Shown here: positions 22,441 through 32,732 of the stretch, in pieces
Numbering within the stretch: the first letter of the stretch is position 1
Layout of the letters: each line of letters begins with the position of its first letter
Assembly: GCA_963565915.1 (NCBI GenBank)
Contig: OY751491.1
Coordinates: 992,001 to 1,056,000, forward strand
Direction: 5' to 3'
DNA: 64,000 bases
Source of the DNA: Entoloma clypeatum
Lineage: Eukaryota; Basidiomycota; Agaricomycetes; Agaricales; Entolomataceae
Position numbers and translations under genes: made by a program
The notes under the pieces: model-generated
What the model was told of the DNA's origin: nothing
The model's input: only the letters and a program-made list of their open reading frames with translations
Database searches by the model: none

Positions 22441-23900
22441 ATCAATAAATCTTATTTGAAGATGACGCTTTTAGAGATGTTGTCTTCGGTTTATGACTAC
22501 TCGCGAGACCTCTTTTATGAACTGGAGGCTTCCACGAGTTTGCTTTAACGTGTTTGCTGCTAGATGCAACAGTGGGTTTGCTTGTAGAGGACAGGGTTAT
22601 CTCTCAAGCGAGAACTATAACTAATTCCTTGAGAGGAACTGTATCGAGCCGATACTGAGTAAATTTGTTATTTTAGAACCACCCCTCGCGGTGGGCTCCA
22701 GATGAAACGAAGTAAGTGAGTCTGGGGATGAGCGCACGCGATATCTCTATCACACACACAAACACCAAACACAACAACGAAGACCGAACAAGTCTCGCGA
22801 TGTGTACTTCTCAATCGATATAGTTCGGGGTGATGAGTGGGATCACTCAGGATGCGACTCTTCCAAACAACAATTGAATAACTCATTTAGCGATGGCTCG
22901 ATAGGTCTCGAACAAGACTTACAGATAGTTCTCAATAGGTAATGAACCGAGGTTTGTGATTTCCAGACCAACAAGACTTCGCGAACATGATCTCGACCGA
23001 ATACGAACACGACAATGACCAATACGACCGATAGATAACACGATTTGACGATTGACAAGTTCTCGAACACACAAAACACAATTGCGACTGACTTCTGATG
23101 CAAACCAAACGATCTTGAGGCTTCAATGATACTCGCGAACGACAAGAGATGCACAAGACAAATGCTATCAATTCTGGGGCACAATCTAACCTAACCTATC
23201 TACCATGAAACTACGAGATTTTATACATGAGCAGCAATAAATATAGAAAAAGGTTGCATGTGGTATCGATAAATGGTATCCAGTCAAGTGACCTTCGCTA
23301 GAGTCGTTTCGATGCGCCCATGTGGTAGACAATGCCACAGGTACGCCCCTTTTCCATATCCAAACCTCTGCCACACTGGAGAGGCCACTATTTCAATATC
23401 TTGGTTTTGCGATGTACCCGGGACGATGCCGATTAGTTACCGTGAGGTATCAGCTGCATCAATTAAGGGTCGCCTTGATAAGCCACCCATCAGATTCGGT
23501 CCCTATCAAAGTTCACCATAAGGTCACGTTGATCGCGATGTATCAAACCCGATCTTGGTCTGTATCATCCGATGTCATTTCGATATTCCTGATATGGACA
23601 ATTTGGACGTGGAGCACGGTGCACGTTGACCAAACCTCTCGCGAGAATGTCTCCGGTCAAGCCCCGATGTATGGTAGACAGTGCTAGTGTCATCGATAAC
23701 TCCAATATAACCCATCTCCTTGTTTCACGCTTCGTCGCGAGAGGCACTCGATAGTCTTTTCTATCTCGCGAGACGATCCCATAGCTCTCGAGTATCATAG
23801 CTAAGCCCATAGTGGTGACCAGCGCTATGTCCTACATTGCCAGGGTCGCTGGTCTCTCTCTCTAACGTCGCCACTAAGTCCTCAGAATTGGAGCTCATCT
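22441..23900 (-). other. probable 5' leader and LTR region of element A, boundary not resolved
   Basis: No ORF of interest. Read on the minus strand it has a TATAAAA box (plus coordinates about 23220-23228) followed by a long leader toward Gag at 22440. TCGCGAGA and similar CG-rich words recur (22507, 22795, 23640, 23770), giving it a different texture from its surroundings. I found no matching copy left of 3365, so the LTR assignment is inference. Confidence 0.35.
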
Positions 23901-24640
23901 AGGACTCTCTATATCCCTTAGAGATAGTGTGAAAGGGTGCAAAACGCGCAGATTTTAGGCCTAGACGCATCGCGGCCTTATCACCAGTCTCACTTCTTTG
24001 AGGTAAATGGAACTGATGCACCGGTCTTGCATCGGTCTGGTTCAGTTTTTTCGAGATCATGTGAACCAAAAAATTGGTCTCGGTCTTGGTCTCTAAATTT
24101 TGAGGGTCAAAAACTGGACCGAACCGGACCTTTAAACACTATGTGAAAATGCCAGAGAGGTCAAGAAGGTTCAATAGAACCTCCGAAAGCTTCAGGCTCA
24201 TCTGAGCCCATCAGCAAACCCTGATTTGGGCTCATAGCAAACTGTAGCAAACACTACCAAACCTGTAGTGTGGTGTAGTGCCATAGCATGTTGTAGCAGT
24301 GTACTTAGGGCTGTAGCAAGATGTAGCAAGATGTAGCCTTGTAACATAGAACTGCCTTAGTATTGTAGTAGCCTAGTAAGCCATAGCCTTGTAATACTTC
24401 ATACCATGGAACTGCCAAATCATCATAGTAACCTAGTAAGCCATACTCACCAAGTGTATTAATCTTGCAGACAAAAAAACCAAGCACGATAACTGATGAT
24501 GCCACGAGAGCACGGGAAAAAAGAACATTGTGCTCCAAAAACAGAAAATGCATTGGAACTGACATGTACTGACACACGGCCCTCATACAAAAATGTGTGA
24601 ACAGTTACCCCTAGCTTCCTGTATATATGCTACCTGGTCA
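23901..24640. repeat. non-coding repeat-like DNA
   Basis: 24000-24140 is made of degenerate GGTCTCGGTC and GGACCGAACCGG words and ends CCGGACCTTTAAACACTA, the same end as the MITE at 29522-29826. 24230-24450 holds scattered GTAGCAA and CCTAGTAAGCCATA repeats. No gene seen. Confidence 0.45.
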
Positions 24641-24988
24641 TTCATCACCTGGCCCCTGGCCGTATTCACATATGTCCCACCCTTCGCTCACTGTTGCCGC
24701 CCCCATTCTGCCCCTCCCGCGTGTGCCTGCCACCGTTCTGGCATCTCAGGTGCTGTTCCTCGCGCGTGGCCTGCTGGTCTCGCATGTGCTGTACCATTCC
24801 CCCGCTGTTCTCATGTATCTCGTGTCGTTCGTTCCTCGCAGTGTCCCACCCCCGCCGTTCTGGTGTGTCAGGTGCTGTTTCTCGTGCACCTCCTGCTGTT
24901 CCTGTGTTCCCTCTGCTGTTCCTTGCGTGTGTCCTGCCGTTTTGGCATGTTCTACCATTCCCTGCTGTTCTCGCGTGCCCCGCCATCC
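24641..24988. repeat. degenerate minisatellite, CCTGCTGTTCTCGCGTG-like units
   Basis: Pyrimidine-rich repeats of roughly 20-35 bp built on TGCTGTTC, CTCGCGTG and CGTGTCCTGCC. The long Cys/Pro/Ser ORFs seen in all frames are products of the repeat. It leads directly into the left arm of the inverted repeat. Confidence 0.55.
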
Positions 24989-25303
24989 TCGCGTGCGCTG
25001 TGTCATTCCCCCACCATCCTCGTGTCTCGTATGCAGTGCTTCAGCACGTCCCGCCCCTTTCCCATGTCCTGCCAAAGAGAAGTCCCCTGCCCCATGTGTC
25101 CCTCGGCAATGCGTTGTTACCCGTCCCTCAGCAGGCGTGGCCACACCTTGGGGCCTATTCACATGTCCCGCCATTCCTGCATTCCCTCTGCCGTTCCTCA
25201 TGTGTGTCCTGCCATTTTCACATGTTCTGTACCGTTTCCCACTGTCCTCGCATCTCGTATGCCGTGCTTCGTGTCCTGCCATTCTCACGTGTCTCGTCAG
25301 TGG
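24989..25303 (+). repeat. left arm of a ~315-bp inverted repeat made of minisatellite units
   Basis: Matches the reverse complement of 25558-25870 along its whole length at roughly 85-90% by eye, for example around GTCTCGTATGC, CAGCACGTCCCGCCCCTTTCC, CCAAAGAGAAGTCCCC and GGCAATGCGTTGTTACCCG. Confidence 0.8.
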
Positions 25304-25557
25304 CCTGTTTCTGACGTGGGCGGGATGCTTATCTGAATAGGTGGGTTCATGGCCCTCGGAGGGAGGAGGCATTGACGCAGGAGGGAGTCGAGGCAAGTGG
25401 AGGGAGGTGATGGGGGGAGGTAAGAAGACATGATGGGGGCAATAATGGGGACTTAGAATATTCTTGGACTTTCGGCTATTGCCAGGTTCGGCAAGCTCCG
25501 ATATTTCATCATGGTGCCTGGTCTGGAACATGCCGATTGTTTGTCAATAACCGAGCT

Positions 25558-25870
25558 CCACTTGAGCACGGCGGGACACGAAGCATGGCATACGAGATGC
25601 AAGGACGGCGGGGAACGGTCCAGAACACGCGAAAACGGCAGGACACGCGTGAGGAATGGCGGGGGGGACACAGGAACCGCGAAACATGTGAATTGGCCCC
25701 GAGGGGACGTGGCAACGCCTGGTCGAGGGACGGGTAACAACGCATTGCCAAGGGACATGTGGGGTGGGGGACTTCTCTTTGGCAGGACACGGGAAAGGGG
25801 CGGGACGTGCTGAAGCACCGCATACGAGACACGAGGACGGCGGGGGAACGACACAGCGCATGCGGGGACA
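25558..25870 (-). repeat. right arm of the ~315-bp inverted repeat
   Basis: Reverse complement of 24989-25303. The spacer (25304-25557) holds G-rich GGGAGG runs and no repeat units. Confidence 0.8.
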
Positions 25871-26109
25871 ATGGGGGACCTGACATGTGGGGCCGGGGGA
25901 CTTGACTCAGGTTTGGCGCGACATTCGGTATTTCTCCCATAGTTTCGTAGTCTGGTAGAATTCGCCCACAAATGTAATCGATTTTTGATATTCACTTTCA
26001 TGTGTTACAAGTGAATGCAATGAATGAGCCAATATTATGGCAATTGATAGCATCGAAGCAACACAGTCTGTAGTGATACATAGTCATGAGAGGTTGCTCT
26101 GTAGCACTA

Positions 26110-26210
26110 CAGAGGAATGGCAGGTTGCTACAGATTGCTACATAGTGATGGCAGATTGCTACAGGTTGCTACAGAGTGATGGCAGGTTGCTACAGAGCGC
26201 TCTCAAATCA
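26110..26210. repeat. short tandem repeat, GATGGCAGGTTGCTACAGAGT-like, ~21-bp unit
   Basis: Three to four imperfect copies of a GGTTGCTACAGA-containing unit between 26115 and 26200. Confidence 0.6.
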
Positions 26211-26229
26211 TAACCCTTCGCTACAGCGC

Positions 26230-28330
26230 TATGGTGCTCCAGAGTGCTCTGGACACTCCCCAGCATCTCCAGGTTTTGCTGATGCCTGAGATGGTGATAA
26301 ATACTGACACGAAGTCAGTACAAGAGAAAAGAACATTGGACAACAATCAATGTCATCCAGAAAACGGACCTGGGGAATTCAAAAGGTCTCCCCAACAAAA
26401 CTGGAGATGTAATATCATCCAGTTTCCAAAACTACAACACGTCGTTTGGAAAAGAAAAAGTCGCGAAACACAACAGGGGAAAATGATTGTCCCCAACTGG
26501 CAAAAGGAGGGCCAACTTGGGACCCTCGAGATGTGCTTCAACAGTAGGAATGAAGCAAGAAGGGGAGGAAATGGGGTAGCAATTGCCCCAGCATCTCCCA
26601 CTGATCTCGCAAACAACACAAGATGTCATTCTAGTTGAAGAAATTGTGATTGAATTGACGGCGCCGATGGCACCGTTCATGTACTCTAATTGGGTACAAG
26701 GTATCCCGATATACTCAACAAATACCAAGCAGGTACAAAGGAACCTGCATCGCGTCGCGTTGATACCTCGACAATCAGATGACCATCTAGTCGCCACAGG
26801 GAACCTAACGTTCCCTGCACCTCGTCATAGAGGAACTGACTTATGAGTCAGTTTATAATGGAGATAGGACCTAGGGGGAGGACAGTCACCCCCCAAACGA
26901 GAGTCGTTAATTAACAACGGACGACGCCTCATGCACCGTCCCCATTCGACATAGAAGGTACCATGTACCTTCGTAAACCCAGTCGACGCACACTGATGCA
27001 CATCTGGGACACGCAACGATGCACATCCAAGGCCTCCGTGCATTGATAAACGCCGGCAGTTGGACGGCATTAGGGGATATCAGAGCAGTCGACACAGGAC
27101 GAGCCGAAGCTCGCCCTTGTCGACAGGCAAAGACATGGGGTCAACTCAAATGAGTCGACCAATAGGAAACGAGGAACCTAGAGGGACGACAGTCGTCCCT
27201 CAAACGAAATATCGTCGATGACGACAAACGACGCCCATGGTGTCGTCCCCACTACAGGAGGAAGGTACCACGTACCTTCTCGGACGTGGAGACGCGCAAA
27301 TTGTGTGTCCCCAACCGACCAGTGCCCGGCACTGGTCATAGACGCCAACCGCGCGTCACTGCGACGAAACGCCAGCATTTGGACGGCGTTGGCAGAGGTT
27401 GAAGTTGACGGGAGGTCGAGCCGAAGCTCGCCCTCCTCGAGGCGTAGCCGGACGAGAATGGAGGGACGACAATCGCCCCTCGACCAGGAGTCGTCCGTCG
27501 ATGACGAACGCCGGCAATGGGGCGGCATTGGCAAATGAAGAAGCAGTCGACAAAGACGAGCTGAAGCTCTCCTCGTCAATGCGTAACGAGATGGAGTCGA
27601 CTCCCAGTAGTCGACCAACAATGAAAAAAGAAATCCTAGAGGGACAATGTCCCTCAAATGAAAAAATTGGTTAGCAAACGATGAAACGGCACGCGTTGTG
27701 CCGTTCCCTGGTACCAAGGAAGGTGCTATGCACCTTCGCATGCACCATGCATGCACCCTCCAAAGCTGCCGCATCGCGACAGCCGCCAGAACCCATCACC
27801 GAGGGCAAAATTGCCCTCGTCCCTCGTCGAATCGCACTCCCCGCGAATCTTGATGGCTGTGGGCGACTAACGTCGCTCGGCACTGAACATGCCCCAGTCG
27901 TCAAGCAGGTAGGCGTTGAGCTACGAGAGACGAGGCTCATGGAAGAGCCTCGAAAGGTGGTGGTGATCACCAAGAAGCTCGTTTATCAACGAGCGATAAA
28001 CGGTCAAACAAATCAACGAGGTCCTGTGACCTCACGTGACCACGTGACCACGCGCGTTCAACAACAAGTCGAAATTCGACTTGATACGAGCCGCCCTACC
28101 TCTGTTGGAACCTCGGCGATAATCGGGAGGGGTCTAACGACCCCTGATTGACTCGAGGGCTCAACAAAGGTGGTGCAACTCATTCTAAATTATTATTATT
28201 TATCCTTTTATTCTATTGGAGTCCAAAGACTCCAGATTATACCCACAACCGTGAATCTTCGTGGTCAATCCTCCAAAATCCGAATTTGTTGGAGGATACC
28301 ATGACCTCCCACTTCAATCTCCTCACGCAA
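26230..28330. repeat. hairpin-dense segment with covarying short palindromes, plus three degenerate ~300-450-bp repeats
   Basis: More than 20 separate inverted repeats with stems of 6-10 bp and loops of 1-12 nt. Examples: 26798 (AGGGAAC/GTTCCCT), 26834 (AACTGACT/AGTCAGTT), 26954 and 27261 (GAAGGTAC/GTACCTTC), 27181 (GAGGGACGAC/GTCGTCCCTC, 1-nt loop), 27317 (GACCAGTGC/GCACTGGTC), 27639 (GAGGGACA/TGTCCCTC), 27685 (AACGGCAC/GTGCCGTT), 27719 (GAAGGTGC/GCACCTTC), 27801 (GAGGGCAA/TTGCCCTC), 27931 (CGAGGCTC/GAGCCTCG), 28128 (AGGGGTC/GACCCCT), 28269 (TCCTCCAA/TTGGAGGA). Related blocks starting near 26865, 27176 and 27632 repeat the same hairpin order with changed but still paired bases. ORFs here are not supported. 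Confidence 0.75.
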
Positions 28331-28479
28331 AGTCAAGTGAAAATCGCAGCAGCAATCTTGAAGCGGGATATGTAACGAGTGGGATTGGCATGGTCATCAG
28401 TTGGTCATTGGAGTTACTGTATTAGGCTGAGCACTGCCGCTTATGTAAAGAAAGCCTTTTACCTCGCACGACATTGCAC

Positions 28480-30846
28480 AGCCAATACCAGATTTCGGTC
28501 AAGCTTACCTTGTTTTGTGAGATTGAGGGCTTTTCCTGTAACTCTTGTTACACCTCTGGGCCAATTAAGAGGTTTGGGTTACTGATGATTACTTCACAAT
28601 GCTTGACTATGTGGTTGTGAAGGGGCCCAAGGTCAAGTAAGTTGGCATTTCCTTTTCCTCACACTTGTCGCATATACGGATGGCTGATGGAGTGCGCATA
28701 TAGTGCAAGAACACATAATTCATGGATGGTGGGGATATTGTGGAGAGCGCGGTAGATGTTGTACTCCATATGGTTTAGTTTATGTGATTCCTTTTTGTCC
28801 TTGACAATTCCGAGAAACTTGATGTAATATTTGTGATGAACAAGCAGTTCGGTGGCCGCCTCGCAATGTGACTGATACCATGTATTGCTGGTGTCAGGAA
28901 ACTTGTTTGAATAACCCAGGCTCTGTTCAAAGTACAAAGATAGGCTGTCATGCTGGCCTTTCTTGTCGTCCTTGTGGTTGAATATTGCTCCTGCCAGACT
29001 TGTTAACTTCACTCCTCCTGCTTGTGAAACATCAGCTGCTCTCTCCTTCACAGCTGTATTCCCCAGATCTGCCGCTGCAGCATTGTCCCGGTTCATCAGT
29101 TTGATGGGACCCAGGATGTCATTTTTGTCCCAATACGACATCATCTTGATGTTTCCTCCTTTCACGGAATTAAGCTCCTTATGCATACAGCACCCTGCCC
29201 ACACGAAGAAGTCGACTGTACGTTTTTCCACGTTCAAAAGTGATTCATAGTTGGCAATTCCAACCCGAGTGCATAGGTTTTGATAGGATTTTTTGTTGTA
29301 TGAATCCTGTTTGTCATCTGAAAGCCCGTTCCACGCATCGGACATCCACGCATCGTACCCTCCCGCAGCAGCAATTGCCTCATTGCTGACTTCGAGAAGC
29401 ATGGGAAGCAATTGCTCCATGGGCATATTCATCAGAATCCTCTCCCCACGACCTTCGCACTCGTACGCCTCCTTCAAAGCCTTGAGTAATCGTGCAAGCT
29501 TTTTTTGATCCTCAGCGTGATTAGTGTTTAAAAGTCCGGTCCAGTTCTTGGTTTTTTGCGGTTTATCCTTTTTTTTAAAATGGCTTCAGAAATCCAGATA
29601 AAATCACTAAAATTACCGAAATATTTGGGCAGATGGAGGACTTAGAAAACCGGGGGGTCTTCTCTTGGATGAAAAGATTCTGCCCAGCCATTGTTGAGAT
29701 ATTTCAACATGTCATAAAAGCAAGTGGCAGCTAAAATAAATGGGGGTCATCTCTTGGATGATGAAATTCCATCCAGTAGTTGTTGAGATATTCACAAAAA
29801 CAGAAAAACCGGACCTTTAAACACTAAGCGTGATCTGAATTCATTCCTTTGAGAAGCTCGAAGAAGTTCTGCAGAGTGGCAGCTGGGAGTGTGGAACTGA
29901 TGAGCTGGAGATATTCATTGAAGAGTTTCATAAACTCTTTGAGAAGAGTTGTCCAGCCTTTGAGCTGTTCTTCACTTGTATGATTCATAGCTGGGGTGAC
30001 TCTGAGGAAGAATGTATGTATTTCTCCATTTTCCTGAATGAGATTTGTGTGGCATGATTCGTAGTTTGTATTCTTATGACTTGTTCCATCTCCACTGATA
30101 GTAACACCTAAAGATGATTATTAGATTCCTTGAGGCTCACAACCTTGAAAGGTTTACGCACTGCTTGCATGGCTCATCTCCTCGACAAACTGAATTTTTG
30201 CAGCAATACCCCCTTTGAGACAGATCTGACCGATGCCTCTTTGACTCAAATGACCCTCGACTGGCATCCCCAGGGTCTCGGAGATGCATTTGACAGCAGG
30301 ATCAACATGATTTGCAGGAACACCAAGGCTCACGAGATCGCGCACCAATGTGCGGGTCTCCACTGAGATTATACCCTTCTCCTTGATTTGGTACATCCCC
30401 CCAACCTTGTTGGCTTCTTTGGCCTTCCCCACAGCTTTCTCCACAGCTCGGCACTGCTGATTAGGTGCCCTTGCAACACACATGTGAAGCGTGTGGTTTT
30501 TCTTCTGCAAGTCATTGTTGTGCTCCTTGAGTTGTGAAAGCTGGGTTTTGGTACGATGTAGCTGTAGTTGGGCATCTTCGAGCTTGGTAGCAGTGGAAAT
30601 GTGGTCAGATTGCGAAACACCAAGTATATTCTTGATTTTGTTTAGTGCTTTGGTCATGTGTGTTGTCTTTTTCTTTTTGTTTTGGTATCATTTTTCAAAC
30701 TCAATGGCACACGATGAAAGGCCCTCGAGTGCAGCAGCATTTTCCTTGTTCCTGTCATTGGTCTCGAGTGGTGTGGCATGTGCGGATAGCGATGAGAATT
30801 GGGCTTTTTGCAGATTAGATCGTCTTCGGGTTGGATTCCATCAAAA
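28480..30846 (-). pseudogene. decayed gene of an uncharacterised, TE-like Agaricomycete protein family
   Basis: Minus-strand coding pieces in order: 30846-30700 (NLQKAQFSSLSAH...), TGA near 30690, then 30657-30160 with a coiled-coil region (TKLEDAQLQLHRTKTQLSQLKE) and VETRTLVRDLVSLGVP. Next an intron-like gap, then VTISGDGTSHKNTNYESCHTN and the region to 29835, a 305-bp MITE (29522-29826), and 29513-28659 with CMHKELNSVKGGN, VKLTSLAGAIFNHKDDKKGQ, FPDTSNTWYQSHCEAATELLVHH and PTIHELCVLALYAHSISHPYM. A TGA at 28659 interrupts MRQV-GKGNANLLDLGPLHN, which continues to about 28490. I believe this is a multicopy family of mushroom genomes, but I cannot assign an activity; the HKELN and SGDGT blocks might be active-site-like. 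Confidence 0.6.
29522..29826. mobile_element. 305-bp hAT-type MITE
   Basis: Begins TAGTGTTTAAAAGTCCGGT and ends ACCGGACCTTTAAACACTA (about 19-bp terminal inverted repeats). It is flanked by a perfect 8-bp duplication AGCGTGAT at 29514-29521 and 29827-29834, the length typical of hAT elements. No coding capacity. Removing it with one duplication rejoins the host gene in frame (Asp-His-Ala-Glu-Asp-Gln-Lys-Lys). Confidence 0.88.
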
Positions 30847-31029
30847 AATCTTTTTCAACTCAAAGGTCCCCATAGGATATTGGTATCAAGGTGTGTGCAG
30901 ATGCATAGGTTGTCTTGCAGACCACTGTATCCATTCTGGCAGGGGCTATTACTGGCTTCACAATGCATCGCCAAAGAGTCGCAATGCCACCGACGTGTTC
31001 CCAAAAGAGTCACGAACATGTTAATTATA

Positions 31030-31354
31030 TTATGTAATCACTCGTTCGCCCTCAGATTCGAGGGTATCTGGCCCAGGCATTCCTTGACCATCCAACAGCA
31101 AATTACATGTGCACCACACGTTTTTTACATGTTTTATTTGTATTCTACAAGGCAGAATCCAAAAATTCGGACCAGAAGTATCCAAACTCACACCAGAGGT
31201 CATGAGTTCACCAACATCTCAACACTTATTCAAAGATATGCTCTGGAGAATACATGTAGAATGTCAGTCTCATTCAATCTCTCCATATAAACTTAAGGCC
31301 ATTGTGGCTCCTTCATGCTGTGGTAAATCTTGCCAAAACTCATGTCCGTCTTAG
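31030..31354 (+). pseudogene. frameshifted fragment of an unknown gene
   Basis: Two plus-strand reading frames read as one protein after a shift near 31150: IRGYLAQAFLDHPTANYMCTT then FGPEVSKLTPEVMSSPTSQHL... and KLKAIVAPSCCGKSCQNSCPS, stop at 31354. The codon pattern and Cys-rich end look genuine. It has neither start nor intact frame, and I do not recognise the family. Confidence 0.4.
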
Positions 31355-32066
31355 TGGATGGGACTCCGACGTCGGAGCTTTAAATAACACTGCATTGCGC
31401 CTCCCCACTTAAGATAAGATGTTGTGAGCTGTGAGGCCTTCAGAGTCAGTGTCTAAAGGCTTGATAGAGAGGTATAATATATTATATTTGATCAGGGAGG
31501 CGTCAGACAAGGGTATGGTGGTTTGGGGAGGGGTTTTGGCTTTGCAACGAGGAGGGTAATCACATGACCTGGCAGATGCCGTGATCACATGAGCGCGAAC
31601 GCGAGCTTTTCGGGACACGCAAAGTTGAGACGCGTCGGCCCAAAATGAGTGAGGGCTCAGAGGAGAAAAGCCAAAGCCCGGAGCGCCAGGGAGCCAGATC
31701 CGAACAAAGTGGATGTCCAAATCCGGAAGCACCGGCACTAGGGGAAGCGGTAGGGTGGGTCGAAAAAACGAGGAGGGCAGCGATGAGCGGCCGCCCGAGA
31801 AAAGAAAGAATGAAGAGAAAAACTTCAACTGAAGTCGCACACGCGTACAATCTCTATTTGTACATGTGTCTAATGGATGGTGATGGAGGCGGTGTGGCCC
31901 ATTTCGCTGCCCACATCTTATCCTATGATAAGTTTCCCTCGTACCTCGGAAAACTTATCGCGGAGTGTGGATGTGAGCTGGTGGCGATGCTGCTTATTAC
32001 ATAAGCTTTTAAGCAGCAGAATTTCTGAACAAGGATTGTCGGGCCCCACAAATCCCAACGTCCACA
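31355..32066. other. spacer and probable promoter of the uS14m gene
   Basis: 31355-31640 shows nothing but an AT palindrome (TATAATATATTATAT near 31470). 31645-32004 is a 119-codon plus ORF of low-complexity character directly upstream; I do not accept it as a gene. The 60 bp before ATG 32067 are C-rich without a TATA box. Confidence 0.4.
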
Positions 32067-32447
32067 ATGCCCAACGCCCGAACATTGCGCGACACCGAAG
32101 CCCGCCACGGCGTTCGTGCAAACGAAATCGTTCGTAGAGCCTATCTCTACATAGCCAGAAACCAGACATTGGCCCCTCAAGTTCGACACCAAGCTCAACT
32201 CCAACTCAACACTTTCGGCAAGTACACACGACCCACCACCGTGAAAAACCGCTGCGCAGAGTCGGGAAGGGGACGGGGAATCATGAGTGAATTTGCGTTA
32301 TGTAGAGTGAGTATGGACCCATGTCCCCCTTCCCTTGAATCTCGGGAATATTGCAAAAAAAAAGTTAACCCTGGTTTTGCCCAGTTTCAAATTCGACTGA
32401 AGGCCTTGAGAGGCGAGCTTAATGGTATACAAAAAGCATCATGGTAG
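32067..32447 (+). CDS. MRPS14: mitochondrial small-subunit ribosomal protein uS14m
   Basis: Two exons, 32067-32306 and 32385-32447, with a 78-nt intron (GTGAGT donor, GTTAAC branch region, TTTTGCCCAG acceptor) encode 100 residues. The hallmark of S14 is split by the intron: VKNRCAESGRGRGIMSEFAL, then CR, then FQIRLKALRGELNGIQKASW at the end. The C-terminal KASW is typical of bacterial and mitochondrial S14 without the zinc-binding Cys set. The protein would be made in the cytosol, imported, and placed in the head of the mitochondrial 30S-like subunit. Length is close to yeast Mrp2 (about 115). This is the best-supported host gene of the window. It converges with the bZIP gene (285 bp between stops). 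Start chosen at the first in-frame ATG, which leads into the conserved N-terminal NARTLRDTEAR. Confidence 0.93.
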   Translation: MPNARTLRDTEARHGVRANEIVRRAYLYIARNQTLAPQVRHQAQLQLNTFGKYTRPTTVKNRCAESGRGRGIMSEFALCRVSMDPCPPSLESREYCKKKVNPGFAQFQIRLKALRGELNGIQKASW

Positions 32448-32732
32448 ACATTGGAAACGGTGGTACTTGAACAGAAGTTGTCAGCATCTGATATTCGCGT
32501 CGCGCGCAGCGCCCTTGTCCATTCCGACAATGACGAAGGTGTATGTATATGTACAAAAAGGCAGAAAAAGAAAGACGTAATTAGTTGGGACTCAAAGAAT
32601 CGAGAAACAAAAGAATGTTTAGAGAAAGGTCTTCGCCTCTTCCACAAGGAACCGCGCATTCCTACAAAAGCCCCCCAAAAAAAATCAGCCAACCCCGTAA
32701 TCGATGAGAAAGGGGAACACTTACAAAACCTA
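32448..32732. other. intergenic region between convergent genes
   Basis: 285 bp between the uS14m and bZIP stops; it must hold both 3' ends. No other feature seen. Confidence 0.6.

Noticed and set aside
23930..24140. Possible second complete MITE ending CCGGACCTTTAAACACTA
   Set aside because: A left end (TAGTGTGAAAGG near 23926) is only loosely similar and no 8-bp duplication flanks it; reported only as a damaged end.
24593..25336. Long Cys/Pro/Ser-rich ORFs (200-260 codons) in several frames on both strands
   Set aside because: All frames are open because the DNA is a stop-poor minisatellite; no domain and no consistent frame.
26825..28151. ORFs of 60-200 codons in the hairpin region
   Set aside because: They overlap on both strands and translate the palindromes; codon pattern is not protein-like.
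31645..32004. 119-codon plus-strand ORF just upstream of uS14m
   Set aside because: Compositionally odd, overlaps equally long minus-strand ORFs, no recognisable domain; more likely promoter DNA.
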